The notes under the pieces are model-generated. The model did no database searches. It was not told where the DNA came from and was given only the letters and a program-made list of their open reading frames with translations. The translations under genes and the position numbers were made by a program. From assembly GCA_903916555.1 (NCBI GenBank), contig CAIWXG010000412.1, positions 1 through 36,276 of the forward strand: a stretch of DNA of 36,276 bases, given 5' to 3'. The stretch is from an uncultured Bacteroidota bacterium (GTDB lineage Bacteria > Bacteroidota > Bacteroidia > Chitinophagales > Chitinophagaceae). Positions 25,657 to 33,861 of this stretch are shown here, in pieces; positions within the stretch are counted from its first letter, which is position 1, and each line of letters starts with the position of its first letter.

Positions 25657-26907
25657 ATGAGAAAGATTAAAATAAAAAATTTTGGACCCATAAAGGAAGG
25701 TTATCAAGATGGAGATGGCTTTATGGAAGTAAAAAAAGCAACTGTTTTTATTGGCAATCAAGGTAGTGGAAAAAGCTGTGTAGCAAAATTGATTTCTACA
25801 TTGAGTTGGATGGAGAAAGCAATGGTAAGAGGTGATTTTAAAACTCAAGACCTAACTGTTTATAACAGATTTAGAAAGCATTGTTCTTACCAAAATATTG
25901 GCAATTATTTTATTGATAGCACTTCTCCTATTCATGGTACAGTTATTGAATACCAGGGGAAGGCATATAATATAAGCTATAAAAACGGTGAAACATTAGT
26001 AGAAAAGAATGCCGAAAATGGTTATTCCTTTCCTAAAATAATGTATGTGCCGGCAGAACGTAATTTTGTGAGTGCTGTAAAGAATGTAATCAAATTAAAA
26101 GGACTGCCAAACACATTATATACATTTACGGAGGAAGATAACAAAGCAAAGGAAGATTTGAATAGTCCACTGGAATTACCTATCAACAAAGCAAAGTTTG
26201 AATACAGAAAGCCAAGTGGCGTATCATGGATTGTAGGCGATGGTTATGAAGTGAGGTTATCAGAAGCCTCAAGTGGTTTCCAGTCATCTGTTCCGTTGTT
26301 TCTTGTAACAAGATATTTAGCATTATCTATCAATAAAGAAAAGGATGGCTCTGTAAAAGAAATTAGCATAGAAGAAGAAAGAAGGATAAGAAAAGAGATT
26401 GAGAAAATTTTATCCAATCCCAATTTAACTGAAGATGTTAAAAAGGCATCATTAGAATTCCTTTCCGCAAAATTTAAATACTCTTGTTTTATTAATATTG
26501 TGGAAGAACCTGAGCAAAATTTGTTCCCAACTTCCCAACAAAATCTATTGAATAGTTTGTTGTCGTTTAATAATATGAACGAAGGGAATATGTTAGTAAT
26601 AACCACCCATAGCCCTTATATAATAAACTATCTTACCTTAGCAATTAAAGCCTTTTTTCTTTTGGGGCTAATAAAAACTACCGATAAAATAGATGAATTA
26701 AATACAAAACTGAAAGAAATTGTTCCACTTGAATCAACTGTCAATCCAGAAGAATTGGCAATATATGAATTAGATGACAAAGGGAATATTATTAAGCTTG
26801 GAAATTATAAGGGGTTGCCATCTGATGAAAACTATTTGAATGACAGGCTATCCGAAACAAATGACTTATTTTCTCAACTTTTAGATATAGAAGACTTATG
26901 CCAATAG
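25657..26907 (+). CDS. SMC/ABC-type AAA ATPase (AAA_21/AAA_15-like) of a putative defence module
   Basis: The 416-aa ATPase begins KIKIKNFGPIKEG, the usual first strand of OLD/RecF-like ATPases. It has Walker A GNQGSGKS (33-40), an ABC-signature-like LSEASSGFQS (201-210), Walker B CFINIVEEPE (277-286) with a D-loop-like region following, and a switch histidine in TTHSPY (H318). Between the Walker motifs lies a 150-residue insertion. There is no TOPRIM domain, unlike full-length OLD proteins. Such ATPases pair with a nuclease partner in Septu, PARIS, RloAB-like and other anti-phage systems. Its 3' end overlaps the next gene by 10 bp, so the two products are probably made together. Confidence 0.85.
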   Translation: MRKIKIKNFGPIKEGYQDGDGFMEVKKATVFIGNQGSGKSCVAKLISTLSWMEKAMVRGDFKTQDLTVYNRFRKHCSYQNIGNYFIDSTSPIHGTVIEYQGKAYNISYKNGETLVEKNAENGYSFPKIMYVPAERNFVSAVKNVIKLKGLPNTLYTFTEEDNKAKEDLNSPLELPINKAKFEYRKPSGVSWIVGDGYEVRLSEASSGFQSSVPLFLVTRYLALSINKEKDGSVKEISIEEERRIRKEIEKILSNPNLTEDVKKASLEFLSAKFKYSCFINIVEEPEQNLFPTSQQNLLNSLLSFNNMNEGNMLVITTHSPYIINYLTLAIKAFFLLGLIKTTDKIDELNTKLKEIVPLESTVNPEELAIYELDDKGNIIKLGNYKGLPSDENYLNDRLSETNDLFSQLLDIEDLCQ

Positions 26908-27395
26908 ATTTTTTTCAAGCGGGCTGTAGAACTGAATCATCTATTAAAATATTTGGACTTTGCGATAACCCTCCACCAGCTACCGACCCAGCATATATAG
27001 ATGAGTTAGATACTTCAAAATGGATTGGGGAGGTTGTCAAAGACGATGAATTACCAGTAGCATTTTATGCAATAGACCATTGTGTAGAAGTGCGCAGACC
27101 AAATAATGACCTGGCAAAGCGATGCGACGGAATTCTTGTTTATAGAGATAATATAACTTTTGTCGAATTAAAAGACAGGGGTTCAAGTGGTTGGGTTAGT
27201 GGTGGTAGAAAACAGCTTACTGAAACAATATTATTTTTCAAAGCAAACCATGACATTGGAGTTTATTCAATTGCAGATGCAAGGATTTGTAATAAACAAC
27301 AACCATTGGCTGTAACAAATATTGCCACAGAAATTCAAAAATTAAAGGATGATACTGGATTGAAATTAATTGTAGATAGGGCAATAAAAATTTAG
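26898..27395 (+). CDS. PD-(D/E)xK-like putative nuclease partner
   Basis: This 165-aa soluble protein contains CDGILVYRDNITFVELKD, with D77 then E90-L-K92, followed by GGRKQLTETI (Q106 on a helix). That is the strand-strand-helix order of PD-(D/E)xK nucleases (D, ExK, then Q). An upstream Glu (E64 in CVEVRRP) could be the additional acidic residue. The N-terminus (FFQAGCRTESSIKIFGLCD) is Cys-containing and unfamiliar. It overlaps the ATPase gene by 10 bp and ends 2 bp before the next start codon. I infer a DNA- or RNA-cutting effector controlled by the ATPase; I cannot name the family. Confidence 0.6.
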   Translation: MPIDFFQAGCRTESSIKIFGLCDNPPPATDPAYIDELDTSKWIGEVVKDDELPVAFYAIDHCVEVRRPNNDLAKRCDGILVYRDNITFVELKDRGSSGWVSGGRKQLTETILFFKANHDIGVYSIADARICNKQQPLAVTNIATEIQKLKDDTGLKLIVDRAIKI

Positions 27396-27397
27396 CG

Positions 27398-27529
27398 ATG
27401 TCTTTTAACGAACTCAATAGTGTTGAACATCTTATTATAAAGGAATTGACCGGTGTCAACCTGAATAATACCGAAATTTGTGCCTTTGTTGGTGTTTTCA
27501 CCGACAAACAACATCATAATCCAAAATAG
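27398..27529 (+). pseudogene. Truncated gene, possible N-terminus of type I restriction subunit HsdR
   Basis: The ATG 2 bp after the nuclease-like gene starts MSFNELNSVEHLIIKELTGV and continues to about residue 27, then runs into the right copy of the 182-bp repeat at 27478 and stops at 27529. From memory this beginning resembles a group of type I restriction R subunits in Bacteroidota that start SFNELNxVEHxII. The remaining gene, normally about 1000 codons, is absent. The tight spacing shows it was the fourth gene of the operon before the repeat removed it. The HsdR identity needs a database comparison. Confidence 0.45.
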
Positions 27530-27659
27530 CTAAGTTTTTTATCTTTACATTCGCTTTGTTGCTGTTTTCATAAACAAAAACTTATTATAATTAAAATGGA
27601 TTATACTTGTCATCGGAAGAACCAACTATTTGTTGGTGAAAACACCAACAAAAGCGTAA
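27478..27659 (+). repeat. 182-bp MITE-like direct repeat, right copy
   Basis: Same orientation and length as 24136-24317, with 176 of 182 positions identical. It interrupts the fourth gene of the accessory operon. Its first terminal hairpin carries one change (CACCGACAAA), leaving the right terminal hairpin intact. The terminal hairpins could also act as terminators for the operon. No duplicated target site could be defined with confidence. Confidence 0.85.
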
Positions 27660-27699
27660 TATATACCTTACAAAGCAAATAAAAAAAACCGGAGACAGC

Positions 27700-28899
27700 T
27701 TAGTATTCTCTACTTGTACCTAAGTTTAAATGGTTTCTTAAATCGCCGGATACAGCAGATTTATGTAGAAGAATAGCAGTAGTTTTATATTTTACATACG
27801 TTTTGGTAACGTACATATAGCCATTATGGTCATTTTTACTGTCCCATGAGTTTTTAACTTTATAGTATTTTTTATGATACTGGTCTTCTGCAATTCCTAC
27901 AATATGCATACCATGGTCATCTGTGGTTTCATAATTATCAAAAGCAGTTTGGCGCATACCCGGTGTTATAAAACGTTCTTTAAAAATAGGCCCGAAGAAC
28001 ATCATTTTCTTTTCATCTTCACTCATGTCATCCACTTCTTTTTCGGGTACATACGCAATACCGTTTTTCCAGCTAAAATATTTTTCGCTAATGTCTGCTG
28101 CCCAAGCTACCGTAAAACCATGATTGATAGCACGGTCTATTATATCGGTTAGGTCATCCATACGCACATTATATACTCTATTATAAGACCAGTTATCGGG
28201 TACCATAAGTATGGTTTTCTTATAATAAGGTTGATTTGAAAACGAAGAAAACTCAATATAATCTTCGGGATGAATACCTACTCTTTCGCGTGCAAAACTG
28301 ATAGGTGTATATCTTCTACCGTCAAATTTAAATGTTTCTGTCAATTCGCCTAAGTAGGCATCAAGGGTAGCACTAACAGCGTTTTTCCAGGCAGAAGTCA
28401 ATTTTCCGTTAGGGTTAGAAACAACTGCATCCAGCATTCCTTTAAGTACTGCAGCTAATTCGCCTGTTTTATTTTTTGTTGTACCATAATTTAATCCCGG
28501 ATAGGCATCGTAAGGCATAGCCCCATATTTAGAATACATATTTAATACATCATGACATTCCCCTCCATCGCCCCAAGCAATAGCACCATGCATTCTAACA
28601 TAATTCTCTGCTTTATCTAAATACACGCATCTTGTACTATACATCTGTGATAATTCAACCGGATTTTTGCCCATTCTCATCATTTCGCTCTCTAAAAACG
28701 AATTGGTAGAATAGCTCCAGCATGTACCCGAACTTGCTTGGTTCTTTATTGATGTATGTTCTAATGTAATAAGGTCTTTAAAATGAAATCTCTTATTGCA
28801 AAAGTTACATTCACTTGGTTCTATGTCTTTTATAAAATAATCCTGTGCATGCACCAATAATGGCATTATGCATAAAAAAAGGATAGTTAGTTTCTTCAT
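27700..28899 (-). CDS. Secreted C1-family cysteine peptidase (aminopeptidase C/bleomycin hydrolase-like)
   Basis: The 399-aa protein has a signal peptide (MKKLTILFLCIMPLLVHAQ) and a papain-fold peptidase of the C1B type. Q54 is the oxyanion glutamine, C60 in QASSGTCWSYS the nucleophile, H329 in DDHGMHIVG the base, and N350 in VKNSWD completes the set. The large insertion between Cys and His is typical of bleomycin hydrolase/PepC. Cytoplasmic PepC lacks a signal peptide, so this is the exported Bacteroidota variant, expected in the periplasm or outside. Its promoter region is shared with the divergent lytic transglycosylase gene. Confidence 0.88.
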   Translation of the reverse strand: MKKLTILFLCIMPLLVHAQDYFIKDIEPSECNFCNKRFHFKDLITLEHTSIKNQASSGTCWSYSTNSFLESEMMRMGKNPVELSQMYSTRCVYLDKAENYVRMHGAIAWGDGGECHDVLNMYSKYGAMPYDAYPGLNYGTTKNKTGELAAVLKGMLDAVVSNPNGKLTSAWKNAVSATLDAYLGELTETFKFDGRRYTPISFARERVGIHPEDYIEFSSFSNQPYYKKTILMVPDNWSYNRVYNVRMDDLTDIIDRAINHGFTVAWAADISEKYFSWKNGIAYVPEKEVDDMSEDEKKMMFFGPIFKERFITPGMRQTAFDNYETTDDHGMHIVGIAEDQYHKKYYKVKNSWDSKNDHNGYMYVTKTYVKYKTTAILLHKSAVSGDLRNHLNLGTSREY

Positions 28900-28925
28900 T
28901 TAAGAGATGAAATTTTTCAGTGTTA

Positions 28926-28933
28926 CAAATGTA
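28926..28933 (-). promoter_or_regulatory. -7 promoter element of the cysteine peptidase gene
   Basis: TACATTTG on the minus strand, an exact TAnnTTTG match 26 bases before the ATG. The other 130 bp of this divergent region show nothing else. Confidence 0.5.
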
Positions 28934-29066
28934 ATTATAATAACCAAATAATTGGTAATTTTTCAGGTAATGATGTTTCAAAAACAAGAAATACTTACTT
29001 TGGGCTTTTGTTTTATTTTTTATTAAAGATTTTGCTTAATTTTATTGCAGTAAATATATAATTATA

Positions 29067-29993
29067 ATGGTAAAAAATGCAAGAGTTTTCTTATACTTTT
29101 TTTCGGGTTTAGTATTAGGTTCTTTGTTAATAATCGTTTTAGCATCAAAGAAAAATGAGTCGGGAACTACCCCTATTGAGGTAAATAAAGATGGGAGACC
29201 AATCTATAAATGTTACACACCCATAATGCCAGATAAGCTGGATTTTTGTGGTGAAGAAGTACCTTTATATCAATGGGATGTAAGAGAACGAATGGAAAGA
29301 GAACTTTTAAGCAATTATTATCTTCGTGGCAGCGAATTATATATTCTTAAATTAGCAGGTCGTTATTTCCCTATTATTGAAGAACGATTGAAGGCAAATA
29401 ATATGCCCGATGACCTTAAATATATATGTGTTGCAGAAAGTTCGTTGCAACAAAATGTTCTTTCACCGGTTGGTGCAGCCAGCTTTTGGCAATTTATGAA
29501 GGATACCGGACCTAATTTCGGATTGGAAATTAATGATGAAGTTGACCAAAGATTTAATGTGGTAAAGGCAACGGATGCTGCTTGTAAGTATTTAAAACTA
29601 CTACACGATAAATTTGGCAGTTGGACTTCTGCTGCCGCTGCTTATAATTGTGGACAAGGTTCGTTTTCAAATCAAGTAGATTTTCAACAAGCAACTAATT
29701 ATTACGACCTTATTTTTCCGGAAGAAACAAACCGTTATGTATTTAGAATAGTGGCTTTGAAATATCTACTTACTAATGCAAAAAGTTTAGGAGTTATTTT
29801 AGAACCTTCGGAAGAGTACAAACCGCTTAAATACAGAACTGTTACAGTTGAGAAAACAGTTGATAATCTTACTGAATTTGCAAAAGCAAATAACACATCT
29901 TATAAAATGCTTAAAATTTATAACCCTTGGTTAAGGGCTCATAAGCTTACCATAAAACCGGGCAAAAAATATGAAATAGCATTGCCGTTGTAA
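29067..29993 (+). CDS. Membrane-anchored lytic transglycosylase (MltD/SLT type) with LysM-like C-terminus
   Basis: The enzyme cleaves peptidoglycan glycan strands. The 308-aa protein has an N-terminal membrane anchor (about 7-27). An SLT domain follows, with catalytic E124 in VAESSLQQN, then SPVGAASFWQFM (GAxxxWQ block) and AAAYNCGQGSF (the AYNxG motif). It ends in a LysM-like segment (about 255-308, TVEKTVDNLTEFAKANNTSY and IKPGKKYEI). It lacks a lipobox, so it is held by the N-terminal helix facing the periplasm. It is monocistronic and divergent from the peptidase gene. Confidence 0.88.
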   Translation: MVKNARVFLYFFSGLVLGSLLIIVLASKKNESGTTPIEVNKDGRPIYKCYTPIMPDKLDFCGEEVPLYQWDVRERMERELLSNYYLRGSELYILKLAGRYFPIIEERLKANNMPDDLKYICVAESSLQQNVLSPVGAASFWQFMKDTGPNFGLEINDEVDQRFNVVKATDAACKYLKLLHDKFGSWTSAAAAYNCGQGSFSNQVDFQQATNYYDLIFPEETNRYVFRIVALKYLLTNAKSLGVILEPSEEYKPLKYRTVTVEKTVDNLTEFAKANNTSYKMLKIYNPWLRAHKLTIKPGKKYEIALPL

Positions 29994-30043
29994 TACAACA
30001 CTGTTCGTTTTATAAAATAATATATTTTACTTTCACTCTTAAA

Positions 30044-31780
30044 TTAAAAAAAGGTATCATAAGCCCTTCTTGGTGCATTTATTCTGATGCCAAAATAATA
30101 TAAAGTAGTAGAGCTATTCCCAAATGTTTTCCCGGTAGTAGAGCTTAACTCTGTATTTATAATGCTTGCAACAAAATCGCGGGAAACAGAACCTAAATCT
30201 AAAAATACATTTCGGAACAATTGGTACGAAACATTTAAACCAAATGTATTACAATAAGTGCTTACACCGCTAATCCATGGCACACCACGCTCAGCATAAT
30301 GATTGGAATAATCTAAGAAAACATTGTTTCCGTAATTAATATTACCGGTATCTGCACCTTTGTTATAATGCATTCCTTTTAAAGTAAAATACAAGTTTTT
30401 AACAGGTTGGTATCTTGCAACAAAAAGCATTTCTATAAACCCTGAACCTAAAGGATGTGCGAGCGGTTGATTATAATTTGTATAATTAATAACTGTATCA
30501 TTATGAGAATAGGTAAAAGGTCTAACGCAGTTTAGCTCTGCCTGCAAGTCTAGATTTTTTATCCCTAGCGCATCAAATATTTTTCCCCCTAATTGAATTC
30601 CATATTTATTTGCCCAATAACCATGCCCACCAAAAAACTCTTTTGCTGTAAACTCATCAAGCATAAGTTGTCCATATAGTTGCAGTTTATGCGCTGCTAT
30701 TGCTTTAAAATTAAAACCTAATAATTCATTATCGGGGCTACCATTATAACGCTCTACGTAACGATACAGAATAATTGGGTTTAGGTAATCGATTTCATAA
30801 GAATTAGGACGATTAAAAACTACAGCTTCAAACACGCCTACATTTAGCCATTTATTTAAGTTTATACTTAAATGATGCATAGTAGCAAAATTATGAGGCA
30901 AACGTTCGCTTAGCTTCGAGAATTGTGGTGTAAGTTCTAAATAGAGATTTTGATAATTAAATTTCCATATTCTGGTTGTAATTTTTAAATAAGGAGTATT
31001 TGCAGATGCATCACTTAAAAACAAACTGCGAATACCATCCCCAATAAAATTTTTACCATTTCCAAAGGTTACATTAATTTTATTTTTTATTAATGCGAAA
31101 TCAAAATATCCTGATGCATGAAAATAATCTACTCTATTAGCTAAACTATTTACATATGTATAGTAATCTAAGCCCGGAATACTACGCCTACCCGTTGATG
31201 CATTAGCAATATAAGATGGTAGAGCCTCTTGATTATCAGTAATTAAGGTATAAAAACCAATTTTAGACATTATTCTCCCTCTCACTTCAAAATAATGAGA
31301 ATTAAATAACATCGGGTTTTTTATCAAAGCATTTTTTTGCTGGCTGCTTTCATGCGTTTCAGTTAAATTTATTACGGGGTTTAAAACAAGAAATAACTCT
31401 TTTGTATTTAAATGGAAGAAATCATATTGTTTTTTATAAAAAGTATTAAATAAAGAATGTTTAGAATTTATTGCCGCGTCTGTATCTCCTGCCCATTCTC
31501 CATTTTCAGAAATTAGCTGTTGTATATTATATTTCTCAACATGGTTAAGTTTAAAAAGCGTATCGTTCTTTTTTTGATTAATAAATTGTATTGCTCTACT
31601 CCTAGATTCTGCCTTTGCCGTTAAACAAAGCGTATCAGACAATCTACCGGAACGTGTTTCAAGTCTATCAAGTAAATAATTATCTTCAGATTCTAAAGGC
31701 AAATAAGTTGTTTGACCAACGGCATAAACTGTGAAGAAAAAAGAGGAAAGAAAAAAAAGGAAGGAGTATTTATATTTCAT
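30044..31780 (-). CDS. Capsule assembly Wzi-family outer-membrane protein
   Basis: The 578-aa protein has a signal peptide (KYSFLFFLSSFFFTVYAVGQ). About 130 residues of soluble N-terminal region follow. The remaining sequence is made of amphipathic strands typical of an 18-stranded barrel, with NKINVTFGNGKNFIGDGIRS, IWKFNYQNLYLELTPQ and the terminal TTLYYFGIRINAP strand. The FGxGKNFIGDGxRSLFLSD block is characteristic of Bacteroidota Wzi-like proteins. Wzi helps hold capsular polysaccharide at the cell surface. It is last in the leftward polysaccharide cluster, 58 bp after the sugar transferase gene. Confidence 0.78.
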   Translation of the reverse strand: MKYKYSFLFFLSSFFFTVYAVGQTTYLPLESEDNYLLDRLETRSGRLSDTLCLTAKAESRSRAIQFINQKKNDTLFKLNHVEKYNIQQLISENGEWAGDTDAAINSKHSLFNTFYKKQYDFFHLNTKELFLVLNPVINLTETHESSQQKNALIKNPMLFNSHYFEVRGRIMSKIGFYTLITDNQEALPSYIANASTGRRSIPGLDYYTYVNSLANRVDYFHASGYFDFALIKNKINVTFGNGKNFIGDGIRSLFLSDASANTPYLKITTRIWKFNYQNLYLELTPQFSKLSERLPHNFATMHHLSINLNKWLNVGVFEAVVFNRPNSYEIDYLNPIILYRYVERYNGSPDNELLGFNFKAIAAHKLQLYGQLMLDEFTAKEFFGGHGYWANKYGIQLGGKIFDALGIKNLDLQAELNCVRPFTYSHNDTVINYTNYNQPLAHPLGSGFIEMLFVARYQPVKNLYFTLKGMHYNKGADTGNINYGNNVFLDYSNHYAERGVPWISGVSTYCNTFGLNVSYQLFRNVFLDLGSVSRDFVASIINTELSSTTGKTFGNSSTTLYYFGIRINAPRRAYDTFF

Positions 31781-31838
31781 TATACATTTTTGAAAACCGA
31801 TAAAATCTTTACAATATATTAAATAATTTAAATAATAT

Positions 31839-32432
31839 TTATTTTTTAAATACCCTTTTAATCGTAAGGAAAATAATTTGAAAATAAAGTTTAATTGAAA
31901 TTTTTTGTATGTAAATTTTATTTAGACGTATTTTATTAGGTAAAATTGTATTTATATAATACCGTTCCGGGTCTTTTTGTTTTTCTAATAATGTATTTTC
32001 GTCTTGATATGTTACGGATGCCAAATCAGTAATTCCCGGTTTTATTGACAATACAATTTTCTGTTCTTCTGTGTATAAATCAACATATTTCTTTACTTCT
32101 GGTCTTGGCCCCACAATACTCATATTTCCTATTAATACATTCCATAATTGTGGTAGTTCGTCTAATTTATATTTCCTCAAAATATAACCAACATTTGTAA
32201 TTCTTGGGTCTCTACCACCAACCGTTAATAATAGCCCCTTCTTATCTGCATCAACAAACATTGAACGGAATTTTATCATTGAAAAAGGAATACCCTTTTT
32301 TCCAATTCTTGTTTGTTTATAAAAAAAAGGACCTTTAGAACTCAATTTAACCCAGATAGCAATAATAATTAAAATTGGGCTTAATAGTATTAAGCCCAAA
32401 AAGGAAAATAAAATATCAAACAATCTAATCAT
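31839..32432 (-). CDS. Undecaprenyl-phosphate sugar-phosphate transferase
   Basis: The 197-aa protein is of the short PglC-like monotopic type. An N-terminal re-entrant hydrophobic helix (about 5-28, ending in LSPILIIIAIWVKLSSKGP) is followed by the family signatures FYKQTRIGKKG, FSMIKFRSM, YKLDELPQLWNVL and MSIVGPRPE. It transfers a sugar-1-phosphate to undecaprenyl phosphate to start repeat-unit assembly. Its ATG directly abuts the stop of the aminotransferase gene. This is the same pairing as PglE/PglC-type amino-sugar synthesis, which suggests it loads a diamino- or amino-deoxy sugar. Confidence 0.93.
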   Translation of the reverse strand: MIRLFDILFSFLGLILLSPILIIIAIWVKLSSKGPFFYKQTRIGKKGIPFSMIKFRSMFVDADKKGLLLTVGGRDPRITNVGYILRKYKLDELPQLWNVLIGNMSIVGPRPEVKKYVDLYTEEQKIVLSIKPGITDLASVTYQDENTLLEKQKDPERYYINTILPNKIRLNKIYIQKISIKLYFQIIFLTIKRVFKK

Positions 32433-33644
32433 TTAAATAACCTCATTATATGCTTTTTCAATTTGTTGTGCAACATATAAACACTCTTCGTTTGTAAGTT
32501 GTGGATATATTGGCAACGATATTTCATGTGCATAATTCTCATAAGCAGCAGGATAGTCTTGTATTTTAAAACCCATGTTCTTAAATAAAGTTAACATAGG
32601 TAATGGTATAAAATGCACATTTGTACTTACTCCGGCTTCAGCTGTAATTTGTATTATCTTATCACGTTGTTCTTCTGTAATATTATTAATTCTTAATGGA
32701 AAAAGGTGAAATGACGATTTTCTATTTTCTGTATTTACAGGTGGCAAAACTGCCCAATCTTTTTGTTTAAAAAAATCATAATAAACGTAACAAACACGTT
32801 CCCTTTCTGGCAATAAAACATTTGCATACTTTCTCAATTGGGCCAATCCTAATGCTGCACATAAATCGGGCATATTAATTTTTAAACCTGGGGAAACAAT
32901 GTCATAACGCCAACTTCCTATTTGGGATTTTGCAAATGCATCTTTAGTCTGCCCATTTAAAGAATTCAATTTCATCCAATTATATATAGCAGCATTATCA
33001 AATGGAATTGGTAAATTCAAACAAATAACGCCACCCTCAGCAGTAGTAACATTTTTTACAGCATGCAAAGAAAATATTGTTATGTCGGATGCTAGTGCGG
33101 CAGATTTGGATTCATAGGTAGCACCTAAAGAATGTGCTGCATCTGATATTAATATAGGTCTTCCAAAACTATATTGAATATCATTTTTAGGAGAAAAACC
33201 GGCTTTTACTTTTTCAGAATCTAATACTTCTCTAATTTTTGCATAATCGCAGGGATATCCTGCTATATCAACAGCAATAACTGCTTTCGTTGCAGTTGTA
33301 ATTTTTTTCTTTATTTCTTCGTAATTGATGGTAAAATCATCTAAAATATCTGCCATAATTACAGTAGCACCTGTATGTATAACAGCCAAGGCTGTAGCAG
33401 AATAAGTATAAGCAGGTATAATTACTTCATCACCGGGGCCGATACCTAACCACTTAAGCACCAAAGCAGCACCGGATGTCCATGAATTTACACAAATGGC
33501 TTTTTCTACATTTACATATTCAGCACATAATTTTTCTAAATCTCTTACTTTAGGGCCTGATGTTATCCAACCACTACGTAGTGTTTCTACAACCTGCTCG
33601 GTAATATCGTCATCTATGTATGGTGGCGAAAATGATATCTTCAT
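32433..33644 (-). CDS. DegT/DnrJ/EryC1-family sugar aminotransferase
   Basis: This PLP-dependent enzyme aminates a nucleotide-linked keto-sugar. The 403-aa protein has the family blocks: RSGWITSGPKVRDLE (23-37), GPGDEVIIPAYTY (69-81), D168-A-A-H171 binding the cofactor pyridine, and the Schiff-base lysine K197 in FSLHAVKNVTTAEGG. The C-terminal HFIPL and PIYPQLT segments follow. It is directly followed by the sugar transferase gene with no spacer, so the pair forms a functional unit for an aminated sugar such as a bacillosamine or 4-amino-dideoxy sugar. The exact sugar is inference. A hairpin and a promoter element lie in its leader. Confidence 0.93.
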   Translation of the reverse strand: MKISFSPPYIDDDITEQVVETLRSGWITSGPKVRDLEKLCAEYVNVEKAICVNSWTSGAALVLKWLGIGPGDEVIIPAYTYSATALAVIHTGATVIMADILDDFTINYEEIKKKITTATKAVIAVDIAGYPCDYAKIREVLDSEKVKAGFSPKNDIQYSFGRPILISDAAHSLGATYESKSAALASDITIFSLHAVKNVTTAEGGVICLNLPIPFDNAAIYNWMKLNSLNGQTKDAFAKSQIGSWRYDIVSPGLKINMPDLCAALGLAQLRKYANVLLPERERVCYVYYDFFKQKDWAVLPPVNTENRKSSFHLFPLRINNITEEQRDKIIQITAEAGVSTNVHFIPLPMLTLFKNMGFKIQDYPAAYENYAHEISLPIYPQLTNEECLYVAQQIEKAYNEVI

Positions 33645-33663
33645 ATTTATGAATATTTTTTAG

Positions 33664-33708
33664 CTTATTATTTTGCTTAAATACATGTTTTTTAAGCAAA
33701 ATAATAAG
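33664..33708 (-). promoter_or_regulatory. 17-bp perfect hairpin in the leader of the aminotransferase gene
   Basis: Perfect inverted repeat (33664-33680 with 33692-33708, 11-base loop), ending 20 bp before the aminotransferase ATG. It could terminate the acetyltransferase transcript from upstream. Since the promoter-like element at 33773-33780 lies before it, it could instead act as an attenuator within the leader. Confidence 0.6.
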
Positions 33709-33772
33709 TCTGACTTTTGTAAATTTAAAAATTTTATATCAACAATACAAATCAATTTAAATATTTTCTTTA

Positions 33773-33780
33773 CAAAGATA
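33773..33780 (-). promoter_or_regulatory. -7 promoter element of the aminotransferase-sugar transferase-wzi unit
   Basis: TATCTTTG on the minus strand, an exact TAnnTTTG match. The transcript would carry a leader of about 120 bases including the hairpin at 33664-33708. Confidence 0.45.
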
Positions 33781-33861
33781 ATATTTATGTATAAAAACTA
33801 ACTATTTAAAAATAAAACAAATAAAAAACATACTATGCATTTCACGAATAGCAATACTATA

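Noticed and set aside
25657-26907. OLD-family nuclease (Gabija GajA-like)
   Set aside because: The protein ends about 100 residues after the switch histidine with no recognisable TOPRIM motif, and no UvrD-like GajB gene is present.
24136-27659. Retron, CRISPR or integron array explanation for the repeats
   Set aside because: There are only two copies 3.3 kb apart, no reverse transcriptase, cas or integrase gene, and no spacer pattern; terminal inverted repeats fit a MITE better.
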